Shown: positions 23,930-36,769, counted from the stretch's first letter. The stretch is DNA of 64,000 nt from Paralichthys olivaceus (GCF_024713975.1 NC_091093.1:3472001-3536000), one strand, 5' to 3'. Notes: generated by a model from the letters alone, not told the origin. Translations and numbers: made by a program.

Positions 23930-24500
23930 CATTTAGCTCGTATGTTCAGCAGAGCACAGATAACTCGAGGGCTGGCCTGCGCTGGGGCATAGAGGAGATA
24001 CAATGCAAGAACCCAATTGCTTAATGTTTTGTGCAATCATACATGTACAATTTGAGGCAGATGTTGCTTTGACTGATCCTTCCTCAAGTGTCCTTAACAT
24101 CTGTAACAGTGTAGCAGTGGATCTCTCAACAGAATTGGCCTGGGAATGATATTGTCGTGTTTGAGAATAACCCACTCCTGTCAACTGTTCCACTTTCTTG
24201 AAGAGTTGGTTCTCAAATTCCCACCCATGATCATGATGGTGATCATGATTAAAATGGGCTGCCAAATCTCAGTATGAAGTAATTTCCTCTTGGTGGTTGT
24301 CTTTCAAGATTTGTTTTTAGTGGCACGAGAACCCAGTGAATTGGTCCATGATGACAAATGCCAGCTTGTTTCCAGATGTACAACTTTAGTGGAGAGCTTG
24401 AAGCGATAGTTCCCACAGGTGGTCTGCTTTTTTTTTTACTATTGGCTTCCTTTACTGCACTATTTGGTGACATAGCCCTCTGTGCCTCCTTCAAGTGCTA
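23930..24500 (-). mobile_element. Ty3/gypsy retrotransposon remnant, integrase region
   Basis: On the minus strand, fragments of a retroviral-type integrase core can be read. A VIMDQFTG-like segment near 24345 carries the first catalytic Asp. [15 protein letters not shown] (about 24235-24190) carries the second. [18 protein letters not shown] (about 24140-24085) carries the catalytic Glu. These pieces are in different frames, and the zinc-binding and C-terminal parts are not recognisable, so the copy is dead. Flanking sequence up to about 25300 may be more of the same element, but I cannot show it. Confidence 0.75.
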
Positions 24501-26329
24501 TGTCTCTGCAAAGAATATCATCAGGCTAAGACATAAACAGGTCATTGTGGCAGCGACAAGCATCTCCTCTATGCTCCATAATAAAGCAGCTGTTGCACTG
24601 GTGTGTATGAAAGGTATCCACACCTATTGTACAGGCCCAACGATGTTAAAAGCTGTTTGGTGCCTTGAACTCTTTGTCATAAAGCCTTGGTAGTAGCCTT
24701 TTCTCTTGTCAAGAATTGAAAACCACTGGCAGGGCCAAAAACTGTGTGATGTTAATCTGGGTCTTTGATTTATAAGCCTGTCATAAATTCATACCTGGAT
24801 TTTATTGATCTCCTTGTGAATATTGCAGCACAAAGTGATTTTCATTTACCCATAGCCAAGAGATCATGGATTTATTGTTTGACCTAAATTATACTTTATG
24901 TACTAACCTTTATTTCATATTGGTGGGCTCTCTTGGATGAAGCTTGCCATTCGCTTTTCCATTGCTGTCTTAAGAAGACTTAAATGGTGAAGAGGCCTAT
25001 ATTTGTATTAATTGCATTCTGAGTCAGTCTTTTAGTGACTCTGAACCCCAGCATGGGTTGAGGCACATGAATTGGGGTAGAGAACTTATTATTTGCTATT
25101 TAGATTGCATTTGAGAGTACACTTCATACGAATCATCTGGGCCACTTGTTCATATGGAGATTGGAGTTGACCTTAACATGCAAGAAAAGGTCATAGAGAA
25201 TCATGAGAACTGGTAGTATAGATGTAGGCCTTTTGGTCTGCTGGCTTTGCTTTTATCTGGCAATTAACACATTGCAAACGCAAGAATTAATCTAACAAAT
25301 GTATTTCTGATATATAAATGAACTCCAATTACTATACTATAGCAAGTTTAGTATAGTTTTATCTGCCATACTTCAACCATACCACATAAAGGAGTGTATT
25401 TTGCTTTCCTGTAACTGAGCTATACTGTAGTAACAAAGCAAAGATACTAAAAAAAAGGAGTTTAAAAAATGTTGCCAATTAATGTAATCCAAGTTTTTGA
25501 CAATTCTCTAATATTGACACTGCAGTTTGGCAATGTATTTATTAGTTCTGTATTTAATTTAGTTACACATTGGCTCTGTTGTGTAACAGATAAGGAGGGA
25601 GTTCACAAAGTGCAGCAGTTGAAGTGTTGATTTACAAAGAAAGCTAACTGAAAGTAAACATGGTAATCAGTTCTGTCAGTGGTGTCTGTAGTGTGTTGAT
25701 TGAGATGCTCCGGCTTCACTTTTGGTGAGCAGTTATGTTGTCCATCTTTATATACAGTCTATGTGTAAGACCAGAGGTGGGAATTTGTCAAACCTTTTAG
25801 GGCCATGCTAAATTACTGAACACATATATCACATAGTAATAGCAACATATATATATATATATATACATTATAATTGTATCACTGCATTTGCCCTCAAAAA
25901 AAATATTTTTTATCTGTTCAAAATTAGAAAATCTTTTTTTTTATTGCAAAAACATTTTTCTTTTCTTTTTCTGAGCTGTTTTTTTTAAATAAAAGAATTG
26001 CCTTGCATACCAGATCAAAGTGTCTGGAGGTGCCCCGTCCATTTCTTAGACTATTAGTCTATTTAAATAGTACATTAACATTCAGTTCCTTATTTTCTGC
26101 CTATCCTCCCCCAAATGCAATCTATAATTAAACTGAATATGCTACATTCATTGTAAAAGTGCCGGTTATTTTTGTCTAGTGGGGCCTGATGTATTTCTAT
26201 TGTGTGAAATGGTGCAAAATAGACCTTAGGACCCTTCTGAACAGAGACCAAAGCAGGCTGAATGGCTGAATGAAAGACGAGAGCTTCAATACAGGGAGGA
26301 AGAAGTTGCTTAACATTTCTGTTCCTGCA

Positions 26330-26377
26330 GGGAAACAAGTAGAGAGATGTCTGTGGGTGCAGACAGAACACACTGTG
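26330..26377 (+). repeat. 48-bp duplicated segment, copy 1
   Basis: This segment recurs at 27479-27526 in the same orientation with a single T-to-A difference. It starts gggaaacaagtagagagatg and ends cagaacacactgtg. Sequence on either side differs between the copies. Confidence 0.9.
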
Positions 26378-26904
26378 CCCATTTACTTTTGTTCCTCCAC
26401 ATACTGTAAAAGCACAGAGCAAAGACAGAAAACAACAGTCTCAAATCTGACTTCCTGATTCAACTTGGCTTCCTCACCGCCATCAATGCAGAGCACCAAT
26501 GCCTCACATGACTCTAGATAAAATTGAGAAACATTTCTTTCTTTTTCCTTTCACGTCTTTGTTCACATTAAGAGCTCTTGATGTTTTCTTCGTAAATACT
26601 AATTGCCCTCATGCAATTAGCTCTTTTCTGTAGCTGGAGTTTTCATGCATTCTTCTACATGTTATTCTTCAATATGATCATGACAAAACACACACAGGGT
26701 CCCCTGAGTGACCTTCAGCGGTAATGTATTACATTGTTCCACTTCAACAACTGATTTACTTAAAAAACAAGTTGGTAAAAAACATGGTGTGTAGGAGGAC
26801 TTCATCACTTGTGGTTTGACCAGAACCACAGAGAGGGAGAAACAGTCTTGTGCCAAATGCTAGCTTTGGCAAAATGTAGTGTATTTAATTGAATTGTACA
26901 GAAA

Positions 26905-26965
26905 AAATCAGGTTCAGGAGGTAGAGAGGGTCATCCAGTGGCAGTTCAAACCCCAGATCCTTTAG
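26905..26965 (+). mobile_element. tRNA-like SINE fragment
   Basis: It contains a box-A-like aggaggtagagagggtcatc and a box-B-like ggcagttcaaaccccagatc in the right spacing for a degraded tRNA-derived SINE head. There is no cloverleaf and no poly(A) tail in view. Confidence 0.45.
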
Positions 26966-27478
26966 AATGCAATGATCCACTTACTATTTACCATATTTTG
27001 CCCACCTTAGTTTGATTTCTCTGGATGAAATGAAAGATTGAGCGTTGCAAAGTTTTTTGTCTGTTAGAGTTATTCCAACAACTTTATGGACAATATTTTT
27101 TAACATGTACTTAGTAGGCTTCCTGATTTGAGCAACTATAAAATCAAACATGGAAAATCCATCATAGCATCTAGGACAGCTCACAACAAGTTCAAGACGC
27201 GTTTGATCTTAAGAACTATCATGACGAGCAAACAATTTGTGTATCCTGGACAAGGTACTACTAGATCAGTACAAACTGTGAAATATTTCGTGATTTCTGT
27301 TTCAAATATGAATCATATCCCACATCCAAGATGTCATGAAACTATTCTCTAAAGCAAACCAATGTTCTCAATGTGGTTACTTTGGACACTCGATGTTAAA
27401 GGGACAATGGTTTCCTTTAAATGACGTATAGGGTTGATAGATTTTAAAGCATTACTTATTGCTTTTCAAACACCAAGA

Positions 27479-27526
27479 GGGAAACAAGTAGAGAGATGAC
27501 TGTGGGTGCAGACAGAACACACTGTG
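27479..27526 (+). repeat. 48-bp duplicated segment, copy 2
   Basis: The near-identical partner of 26330-26377, lying 1.15 kb downstream. Confidence 0.9.
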
Positions 27527-27808
27527 TGCACTAATCCAGGATCCCCTCATGCTTCCCTGAGCAGCAGAGGAGAGCAGGCCAGCCATCCTAGATGCTGTGG
27601 GAGTCTCTCACAGAACTGCTCTGAGTTTCCACACAATAGAGCGTATTGATTCGACACGTATACAGAATGTTTCCACTGGAGCTGTGTACTTCAAGTAGCC
27701 CCCGAGAATTTCTGTGCAACAGGAGAACAGGTGATATGTCCTCTGTGGCACTGCCATTAAAGCATTGTGTTTCTCAGCAGAGAAATACAGCCCCAAGTGT
27801 GGCACTAT

Positions 27809-27810
<2 letters not shown>

Positions 27811-27872
<62 letters not shown>
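27811..27872. repeat. (GT)31 microsatellite
   Basis: Uninterrupted GT dinucleotides. Confidence 0.98.
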
Positions 27873-27874
<2 letters not shown>

Positions 27875-28083
27875 TACTCTTTTTCTGGGGACTTAAATCT
27901 GTAACACACCCACTATTTTCCTTTTAAGGTAGAAAAGCAAGTCTTCATAATGTCAATCGTTAAAACTGAAGGTGATGATGACATGTTGTAAGGTTAAGTG
28001 GAGGTGTGGTAAAGATTTAAGGTAAACAAATATTCGTTATGCTCAAGGCTAGAATGCATCACCGGGAAATGAAAGTAAGACAG

Positions 28084-28520
28084 TGCAATGAGCCATTACC
28101 TCCGGAGGATGTCCATAGAATTGGGTCCAGACTTTCTCCGGAGTTTGCCTTTCACAAATGAACTATGCAGAAGGAGATTCTCTGCTGACAGCAACACACT
28201 CTGGAGTGTTCAGGTGAGGGATGGCACAGCATGTAGAGGCAGGACTTATCATATTAATTTCAGTGTGCACATCAACACCGGTGTCAGCCCTTTGCTTTAT
28301 TTTTCATTTATGTGTCTGTCACATCTTCAAAATGCCATTATAAATTCTCCATTCACTCGTGGGGAATCCTGAGAAGGACCTCCTGCTGTGCTCTTGCATC
28401 AGCTCCTGCGGACTTCATACTATGGGACTGGCCGGAGAAATTCTACAGAAAGTTTGTCGGAGCTCTAGAGTGTCAGAGCAGCCACAAGGACACTACCGTC
28501 TCTGTGTGTGGGGGTGGCGG
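28084..28520 (+). repeat. Dispersed repeat family D, copy 2 (longer)
   Basis: It shares tccggaggatgtc, gagtttgcctttcacaaatg and gcagaaggagattctctgct with the copy at 12205 and extends further right to a g-rich run (gggggtggcggtgggggtgg). Open frames crossing it have no family resemblance and are treated as chance. Confidence 0.6.
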
Positions 28521-28653
28521 TGGGGGTGGGGGTCCTCGCTGTTGCTCTGTTATGTTTTATTTTTAGGATATATGCTGTGTGTCTTAAAATGTGAATTGTG
28601 TGTGTATTGTTGAGCGCCATCAAAAGGAGAATTCCTGTCACTTTGAGATGTTT

Positions 28654-28694
<41 letters not shown>

Positions 28695-28695
28695 T
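28654..28695. repeat. (TCTA)n tetranucleotide microsatellite
   Basis: About ten tandem TCTA/TATC units. Confidence 0.95.
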
Positions 28696-30308
28696 ATAAA
28701 AATCAAATGTCAGTCCACAGAAATCCTGTCACATGTAATGTGAGAAGAATTTTCTCCACAGCTGCTTTTCAGCATTACAGTCAAAGAGACCTTTCACTTT
28801 AACTGTATAATTTCCAAGTGTCCAATTTTGTTCCCCCGAGCGTACAGTCGAATAACTGAGATACCGTCAGGTAGGAAAGTTAATCTACTGCCCATTATAA
28901 ACAGTGATGAGAGATTCTATATCTGAGCTCCTTCTGTTTCATGCTGTTCATGAATGGACTTGCAAATTGGTCTGATCTGGAAACACAAAGCATTCTCTCA
29001 CTCGTAATAACAGACTGGGTAAGTAGCTGGACCGATATGAATTGGTGAGAAACAGCCAGGAGTAAGAATCTCTCTGTGACATCAAAAGCCTGCCATCTCC
29101 CTTCTGTCAGCTGAGGCAGGCAGGGATGACAGAGGGCCGCCAGGCAGGCACATATCCCCGTGCAAGCTGAGCCCACAGAGTCCCCGCACTGAATGGATGT
29201 TGAGGCAGAGGCCCACGCTAGTGATGAAACGCTGGCAAAAACCTTTCCATCCCAGCGAGCGAGTTCCAAAGAACTGACCTGCAACATCTTTTTGTATATA
29301 ACCTAAAAATCTTCTGGACACATCGTGATTACATTACATTGTATTTGTATGTGGTTGAATTTCTGTACATCACAGTCCAGCACCCTGAAGAAATATATGA
29401 CATGGCTTACATTACATTTCTGGAAAGGTCTCTCTGGCCTTCAGTTAGTGCAGGTACACATTTATTATTCTGTGTGTAGAATATGATGAGCTTTGTACAA
29501 ACAAATATTTAAATTATAGTTTATACACTGCCAACACATGAAGCTTTAGTTATTGAATAAACTAATCCACAGGCACCAAGAGGCAAGAGATGTTATTTAT
29601 CTTTTTTTGTTAATTTTTCTTCCATTTAGTTTTTTTTTTTTCCTCTCTCCATATTTTCTTTCAGGGGATTTCTTTCTGTCAGAGGCTTTTGGAAAAGAAC
29701 TTGGGATATAAAGAACAACACAGCAGATGGTGGTGGCTGACTTAAAAAAGGAGACTAGGGTCTGAATCCTGCATTAACCTTTCATTTTATTGTTTTCTAG
29801 CTGGCTGATAATTATAAGAAATAACATGAAACTAAATATAAATAATTGTAGTCCTATTTACAAGGGGGTAGCAATGAACTTCAGCCTCATGTGGCTGAAA
29901 TTCTCTTTTTAATCCTTCACATAGTTTTCACGATAAAAAGAATTTGCCTCTCGAGGCTCTTGTTTTTATCTGTTTGTGTTACAAAAACAAATCCTGAAAA
30001 AAAAAGTTCTCCGCTTGCCTCTCAGGGCTTTGATAAAAAAACAAATATAAATAAAATAAATGTCATCAACAACAGATTAATAACTCAAAGGGGACAGTTT
30101 TAATGTGTAGAGGTTTAAATAGTGATTTATATCCACTGTGTATTCATCACGTCAGAAAAATTAAAATAAAGGAAAAGTCTCCTTTCATTTAAACTGTGCC
30201 TGGTAGAGTGACAATGAGTTGTATATACATCAGGCACTATCCTGTTTGATGTGCTCAGAAACAGAGTGAGGATACAGTTAGACAAATGTACACTATTTTG
30301 AGATATAA

Positions 30309-30680
30309 CTAAAGCTCCAGTGTGTAAGATTTAGGTGAAAGGAAACTATTGGCAGAAATTTAATGTAGAATAATCCTCATGATGTTTTCACTAGTTCATT
30401 TCATTTAAATTGTATAAATTGTACTTTTCCCTACAAAACACCCTTTATATTTAAATACTTCGATATTTACTTCGAGAGGACCCTCTCTACGGAGGCCTCC
30501 ATGTTTTTTACATTAGTCCAGACTGAACAAACTAAACACCTTTTGAGTTTTTATAACAATTAAAATCTACCACAGTTTCTTTTTCATGTTTGGAAGGAGA
30601 GGGTGAGGTGAGGGGTGTTCAGCTGCAACATGCAACTTCATTACTAGATATCACTAAATTCTACACACTGTACCTTTAAA
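30309..30680. mobile_element. Family B inverted-repeat element, fullest copy
   Basis: The left terminus (ctccagtgtgtaagatttag) and right terminus (ctaaattctacacactgtac, then ctttaaa) are inverted relative to each other, bounding about 370 bases without a coding frame. Parts recur at 2330-2527 (right half) and 10262-10359 (ends only). This is the shape of a MITE, a non-autonomous DNA transposon. The autonomous partner is unknown to me. Confidence 0.8.
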
Positions 30681-33600
30681 GAAGAATGAATGACTGACAT
30701 GATGAAACTCTCTTATATCAACATGCAATATTTTCAGATTTCTGCCATTACTGTGCATCATTCACAATACTGCACCATTGCATTTATTACAATGCCACAC
30801 CTTTTGAATACATTACGTCTTACTAGTTGCAATAAGAATACAAACACGGCCTGCTGCTTAAAAACCATGACATAAAGACTGTCAGTATTTTACACTGTGG
30901 AGCAAACTTCATCAAGGTGGAGAGAAAACAACCCAACCAAAGTTTAGTTGTTGTTTTTTACCCTTCTATTTCTATTCCATTCAAATTGGCCCTTTATATC
31001 GACATTATATTTTTTTACTCTGTCCAGTTGCAAGGCGATCTCCTTGAGCTTCTGCTTGTTTACAGTACCACTAAGTTGTGTTCCCAGTTACAGAGGGGAC
31101 AGCAGACTCTCAAGGTCAAAGGCAGGCAACTCATAACACCATGTGCTGCAGCGTTTTGGTTAAGGAAGGAAAATGTTAACGTTAACAAGCACATTATGTG
31201 GCCAAGGAACATTTCACTAATGGTTTGGTACCAGGATTTTTGCGAAACGTATCATCATGATTTCTTCATTTTAATAGAAAAATAATACGTCAGTAAAAGA
31301 AGTAATTTAAAATGTGTTTGCTGTAGTTGTAATATCTGGGAGACAGGGTCGACTGTTCTTTCGCCATATTCACAATTACCCACTCCTTCCTGCTGGATGA
31401 TTCTGCTTATTATCTTATGAACTTTAATCCTGGAGAACTTTCAAACCAATGATACTTACTGTAATCTAACACAATTCACGTATTGTCAGTGTTCACTGTT
31501 GTGACCTCAGCACTTTTCTTTCCCAGCTAATACTCTTGTTTACTGGCAGCAGTGAGGCTCCCTGGTGCATATTTTGGTACCGAAACACAATATAAGCTCC
31601 TGCCTCGGTTGTGCTCCTTTTTTTTCTATCTTGTATATTTTGCAACAAGTGGAGGAGCGGTGCGTTCTCATCGCGCTCTGAAAAGAGCCTTTGTTTGGCT
31701 CTGAACACCTGGACAGAGTTATCTCAGTGGTTCAGACTATCCCTCCCTCCCTCTTTCCTCCTCTCTCTTTCTCTCTCTAGCTGTCATTCTTTTTCAATCT
31801 GAATTGTTCTGGCCTTTTCCCCTCCCCTCTGTCCTTTATGCACTCTGTCTGTGTGCGTCCAACTGCAGCAATGTGACTCAAAGTGCAGACAACTAATAGA
31901 CAGGCATGGGAAAGTGTGTTAAAGTTTAAAGGCAGAGCACCACAAGGTAAGAGTGATATTCATCCGTCATGGTCAGATCATTTGGAGCTCGTATCAACGG
32001 TCCTCCTGAGTCTGATTCCAGACCAGGTCCATGGAGATTCACGATGAAATCATGACTGAGACCAAGGCTTTCAGGAGTCCTACTTCCTCAACTTATAATG
32101 ATACGTAGTTTGAAGTAAATGTTGGGGGTAAATAAATATTGTAGTAATCACTTTAGTTCTTTGTTGAAATTCTTATAAATTCACTGATTGTTTTATTTTG
32201 AGGCTGTACTTTGGTGTTGAACCAGAGTGTATTATATTACATACTTGCTCTTATATTATTACTGTAGTTTGTTATAATTCTGTACAACACCACAAACAGA
32301 GAATAATAATAATACACAGAGGTAAAAGCTTTGCAGATGTACTGCATCTGATTCTGATTCTGGTTACATGGCTTGCAGATGTTTATTACATATACAAATG
32401 TGACATCTTATTTAACTTCAACTGACTTGTCTCCTATGTCATACCTGCATTAACCTCCTACATGGACCACATACACGTGTGTTCCTGTATACACACTTAC
32501 ACACACTACATTATATTTTACATGATAGTTTATTACATTCATACATTTAACTTTCTTTTCAACCTGTATGTTGTTTTACTTTAATTTCAATATTAGGAAC
32601 ATTTTATTGTCTTGCTTTGATTTAGTCTCTCTATTTTTGTTAATTGTTATTTTTTTACAGCAAAAAGCAGAGTGAGAAGCCAACCATCTGCTTTGTGGAC
32701 ATTCGAAGATGAAACCCATTAAACCAACAAAACCACTGACACAAGCAACATGAAGAAGTATGAACTATGGAGAACAGTGTTGTAAACATTATGTTGGGGA
32801 AGTCGCCAACTGTATTTTTTTCTCCAATCAGATCTGACTGGTACAGTTTTTTTTCCCATGACCATTTGAACATTCTGAACATTCTTTTAGACTAGAGCCA
32901 CAATACCAGTGCTGCCTCAACACATCAGTTTGCACACACACACATCATTTTATTTCTAGTATCATCACATTCTCCTGAACTGAGACCTGCGGCTGAAATG
33001 AAAGATAAACGATGGTGTGTCTGAACTGTGAAATGCAACTCAACCCCGAAAAATTCTCTACAAGACATAACGCTGTAATTAGCTCATGTGTGTAGTGATT
33101 GTAATTGGCGTTGAAGCCTGCAGATGGGAGAACACTTGACTACCATTAGAAGGTGTGCAGTGCCAATTAGCCGGAGCAGCCAAGCCTGGAAGAAGAGAAG
33201 TCACCTGACTCCACTTTCCCACGACAGGGTGATCTCCTAACTCTCAGTCAGCACAGAGCAGGGACATGCACAGACATTTTTGGAGGGCATGGGCTCAAGT
33301 GACAAAAAGGGCACTTCTCATAATTATTTATAAAAAAGCAAAAAGTATAGTAGAACATCTCTTACCTCGCAATTTATTTTATTTCCGTCACACTAAGTTA
33401 AATACTCAACAGTTCACACAGAGACAATGGTCTTCTTTGGTATTCACTAGGTTGACTACTAATGCGTCTTGATGTATTTCAATGTATCACACCCACAGCT
33501 TCCTATATGACTGCACATGGCTGCTTTTGAATCAGTTCATATGAGTTCATAAAATCAGTCAAATATGGACTTTCTTTTTATTTAGAAAGTGCTTTAAAAA

Positions 33601-33818
33601 GTATTAAAGACTGCTACTGTTATTAAAGTGTGCTGTAATTTACAAAATAAGGTTTTCAATTCATGAATCAGACTACAACAGTAAGTCTATGACAGTGGTC
33701 AGTGCTCCGCACACTGATTTGACATTCATTCAGTTTAGAGGTGTGCTGCACCTCAGGCTTAAAAGGATAAAACTCTGATTATAGCCTTTACTGTATCAAG
33801 CTGGCCCCACCTGGCCCC

Positions 33819-34200
33819 CCCTTAGCAACTCCACTGCACTGAGGTGTATTACTCCGCTGGTCAGCAACAGATTCTTCTCCTCTGATGTTTTCTAATCCTC
33901 ACACTTAGAACTGATCTTTATTAAAACCTGATGAATGCATATTTATGTTCCTGGATAAATGGGGCGTCACTTCTTCTGCAACAAAGAAGTTAAAACAGTG
34001 AGGAAACAGACTCCAACAGAGACTCTGACACAGAACATGACAGGACCTTTAATGTGCATCTGTCCTGAAGCAGCGATGGTTGGAATTATTAAGTGGCAGG
34101 ACATAGCTGAAAATAACATGATTGTTTTATTTCTGCATCGATGCAGAGTCGTCCGCGTCGTGATGCATCTAAGAATCAGGAAATGTCCACAGCTCTAGTG
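33819..34200 (+). mobile_element. hAT-like non-autonomous element (family C, copy 2)
   Basis: It carries the same ordered blocks as 4066-4860: ccactgcactgaggtgtatt, ctgatgttttctaatcctca, atgttcctggataaa, cttcttctgcaacaaagaag, gaggaaacagactcc. It is shorter and lacks the gggctgggcg terminus, and ends in tgatgcatctaagaatcagg. Confidence 0.65.
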
Positions 34201-34825
34201 CTCACCACTGTGCAGGAGACTCGAAGGGAGGGAGGGTAGACACTTAAGTCTAATCTCCTGACCTGATATTTAGATTTTTAATTTAGTCAATATATCTGTT
34301 GACAGGGAAGTATAGGAGTATAATAATCATTTATTTAAAAAAAATACTTTAACCCTGATGTGATGACTGGTGTAAGAGTCTGTCCCTAAAACTGACAGAG
34401 AAAAGTAAAGTACAGTCATTTTCACTCCATACTTTCGGCTGAGTTTAAAAAGCTTGTGTAATAAATCACTTTATTAAACTGCTTTACTTTCATTCTTTTA
34501 TTTCAGCAACCATTTAAAAAAAAATGGAAGCTGCATACGCCGTTTTCATTGCACTTCAACACAATTGTTTTGAAGACTGTCAGTATTGTTGTATTACTGC
34601 ACCTGCAGCTTAGCTGTTGGTTTTTCATATGTTTGCAGACTACTGTGTGTAAACTTTCTGGCTTTTTAGTCGTTCGCAGGACTGTAGTAAACACCAATCA
34701 TGTCATCAACTGAATGAGATGATCGGCTGGCTAAACTGTCTCTGCACACTGCCCATGCTCTTACTGCCCATGACCAGAGTTTTCTGCTGGGGAGACATTC
34801 ATCTCTGAAGTAGAGATGATAGTTA

Positions 34826-34912
34826 GGTCCTGACCTTCTATGTAAAGTGCCTTGAGATAATGTATATTATGATTTGGCGCTATACAAATAAAATTGAATT
34901 GAATTGAATTGA
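34826..34912 (+). mobile_element. LINE (L2-type) 3' tail with (TTGAA)n
   Basis: The sequence tgtaaagtgccttgagataa, then ggcgctatacaaataaaatt, then tandem gaatt repeats is typical of fish L2-type 3' ends and the SINEs that borrow them. Only the tail is present. Confidence 0.7.
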
Positions 34913-35317
34913 ACAGTTGAATATTTTCGAATTGTAGACTTCTCTTGCCAGATTTTCCAGGATTGCCAACCACCAGTTTTGAGAGCCAACCCAACATTAG
35001 GGAGTGATGGGAAATGTTCTCGGCTTAAAAAGACTGCCTTATAAGGTGGGTGTGTATTAGAGATGATTGAGGAGAGTGAGGTTTGTCACAGGATTGGAGC
35101 AGTGCAGCTTGAGTTGGCTGCCTGAACTAACTTAATTTCAATCCCACATACACCATCCTGCTGCCTGCAATATTCACGGGAGCTCCAACTGCATTAATTC
35201 TTTCTCTTTCAATGACATTTGACAATAATCAATTGAAGAAATAAAACTATATATACGTATGGAGGAGCTATGTCATTAGTTTGAGGTTTATTATTTGTTA
35301 TTGTGTTTGTAAGCACT

Positions 35318-35515
35318 ATGGGTGGCTGTGGCTGAGGGGTAGAGCGGTCGTCCTCCAAACAGAAGGTCAGAAGTTCAATTCCCAGTCTTCCCATCTGCAT
35401 GCCAAAGCCCCGAATTGCCCCTCATAATAATATAACATAATAACAATAATAATAGTGCTACTCTAGATGCACTGTATGAATGTGTGTGCTATATAAATAC
35501 AACCATTAACTATGC
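35318..35515 (+). mobile_element. tRNA-derived SINE
   Basis: The head gggtggctgtggctgagggg, with tagagcggtcgtcctccaa and a B-box-like agaagttcaattcc, matches the copy at 55155. The tail has ccctcataataatataa, gatgcactgtatgaatgtgt and gctatataaatacaacc. It lacks about 27 bases (gtgtccttgggcaagatgcc region) present in the other copy. Confidence 0.8.
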
Positions 35516-36769
35516 ACACACATTCTAAATAAAGGTAACAGGTGTGTTAGTGTCTGAAGAGGCAGGAGGAACACATGTATGTTTGCATGAAAATAAATCA
35601 ACCCAAACATGAAACTTGCCTGGACGATGGACTTCTCAATCACCTGATACAATGAAACTGAACCAGTGCATCGGTGGCTTTTTTATATTAATAATTCCCA
35701 AAAATTATTTTGATGACATTTTTTTTTTTTTTTACTTAATGAAATAAACAGGTAAGGCATTTCATATTTACATCTTCAGTGCAAAACAGTCAGCTTGAGT
35801 TTGGGGCTTTCCATGGTATTTGTTAAATGTAAGAACAATTTAAAATATCTGAATTGATGTTTTAATGATTTTAAAAAATCACTGTTGTTTACAAAGAGTC
35901 TGTTCACTTGCAGCTAATCCCTCAACTGTTTGAGAAAACAACTCGTCTGAGCAGGTTCCTGATGATTTGCATGAGCCCACGTTTTGCATTTCATGTTGCC
36001 ACACACAGAGACACTAACAAACACACACACACATGTACACATACGCACTCCCTATCCACCCCCCCTCTCTTTCTCTCTCTGGGTCTCTCTCCTCTCCGCT
36101 CAGTCATTCCCTTTGACTCTCTCTCTCATTAGAAAGTGTTAGAAACTTGCTGAAGTGAGAAATGAGCCTGTGAAAGCCCGTTGTCCTAATTAAACTTTGA
36201 CATAAAGGGTGACAAGAACCGATGAAGGGGAAACAATAGCAGCCTGTGCATGAGTGCAAGTCTGGAGCAAGCAAGCAGCTTTGTCCCCAAGAACAAAAGC
36301 GTTTGTTTGCATGTGTTCAGCTCCATTCAACTTCACCAGGTCCAGGTGCAAAAACCAACTTTGCGAGGAACATCACAACTGATAACACCTTTGCAAGGTT
36401 GATGAGCAGCCTGCAGTCAGTCCGATTCAAAGCAGCAGAAGCAGATCAAAGCTGCTGTGTTGCGATGTAAATACTGTGCAGGAGAATGAATTCACTCTAA
36501 TTACTTTCATTGCCTGGACCCGTGGACGCAGCCAAAGAATTCAGCTGTGAAATCTTACTCTTGACTCTCCCTTCGCTCTTCAAGATATCTCTCTGGCCCT
36601 GTTCAGATCCGGTATTTACATTTCTCAGGTCATTCCGTCAAAAGTGGACAGCTCTAAGTTGGTCCGTTGTCACCTATAAACCAATAGAGTAACCCCATGT
36701 GAATGGATCTCACTTCACCATTCTATTTGCAAATAAACATGTGCATCATTTCTGTCCACAAAGACCCAG

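Noticed and set aside
28088..28613. Three overlapping plus-strand frames of 84-94 codons
   Set aside because: They fall within a dispersed repeat that also occurs at 12205. No family resemblance and no conserved splice signals.
28895..29321. 130-codon minus-strand frame
   Set aside because: No recognisable domain, no splice evidence and ordinary composition. It may be chance, though a decayed repeat cannot be excluded.
35318..35400. Possible tRNA gene
   Set aside because: It has A- and B-box-like motifs but no cloverleaf, and recurs with a fixed tail at 55155 and 1637, so it is a SINE.
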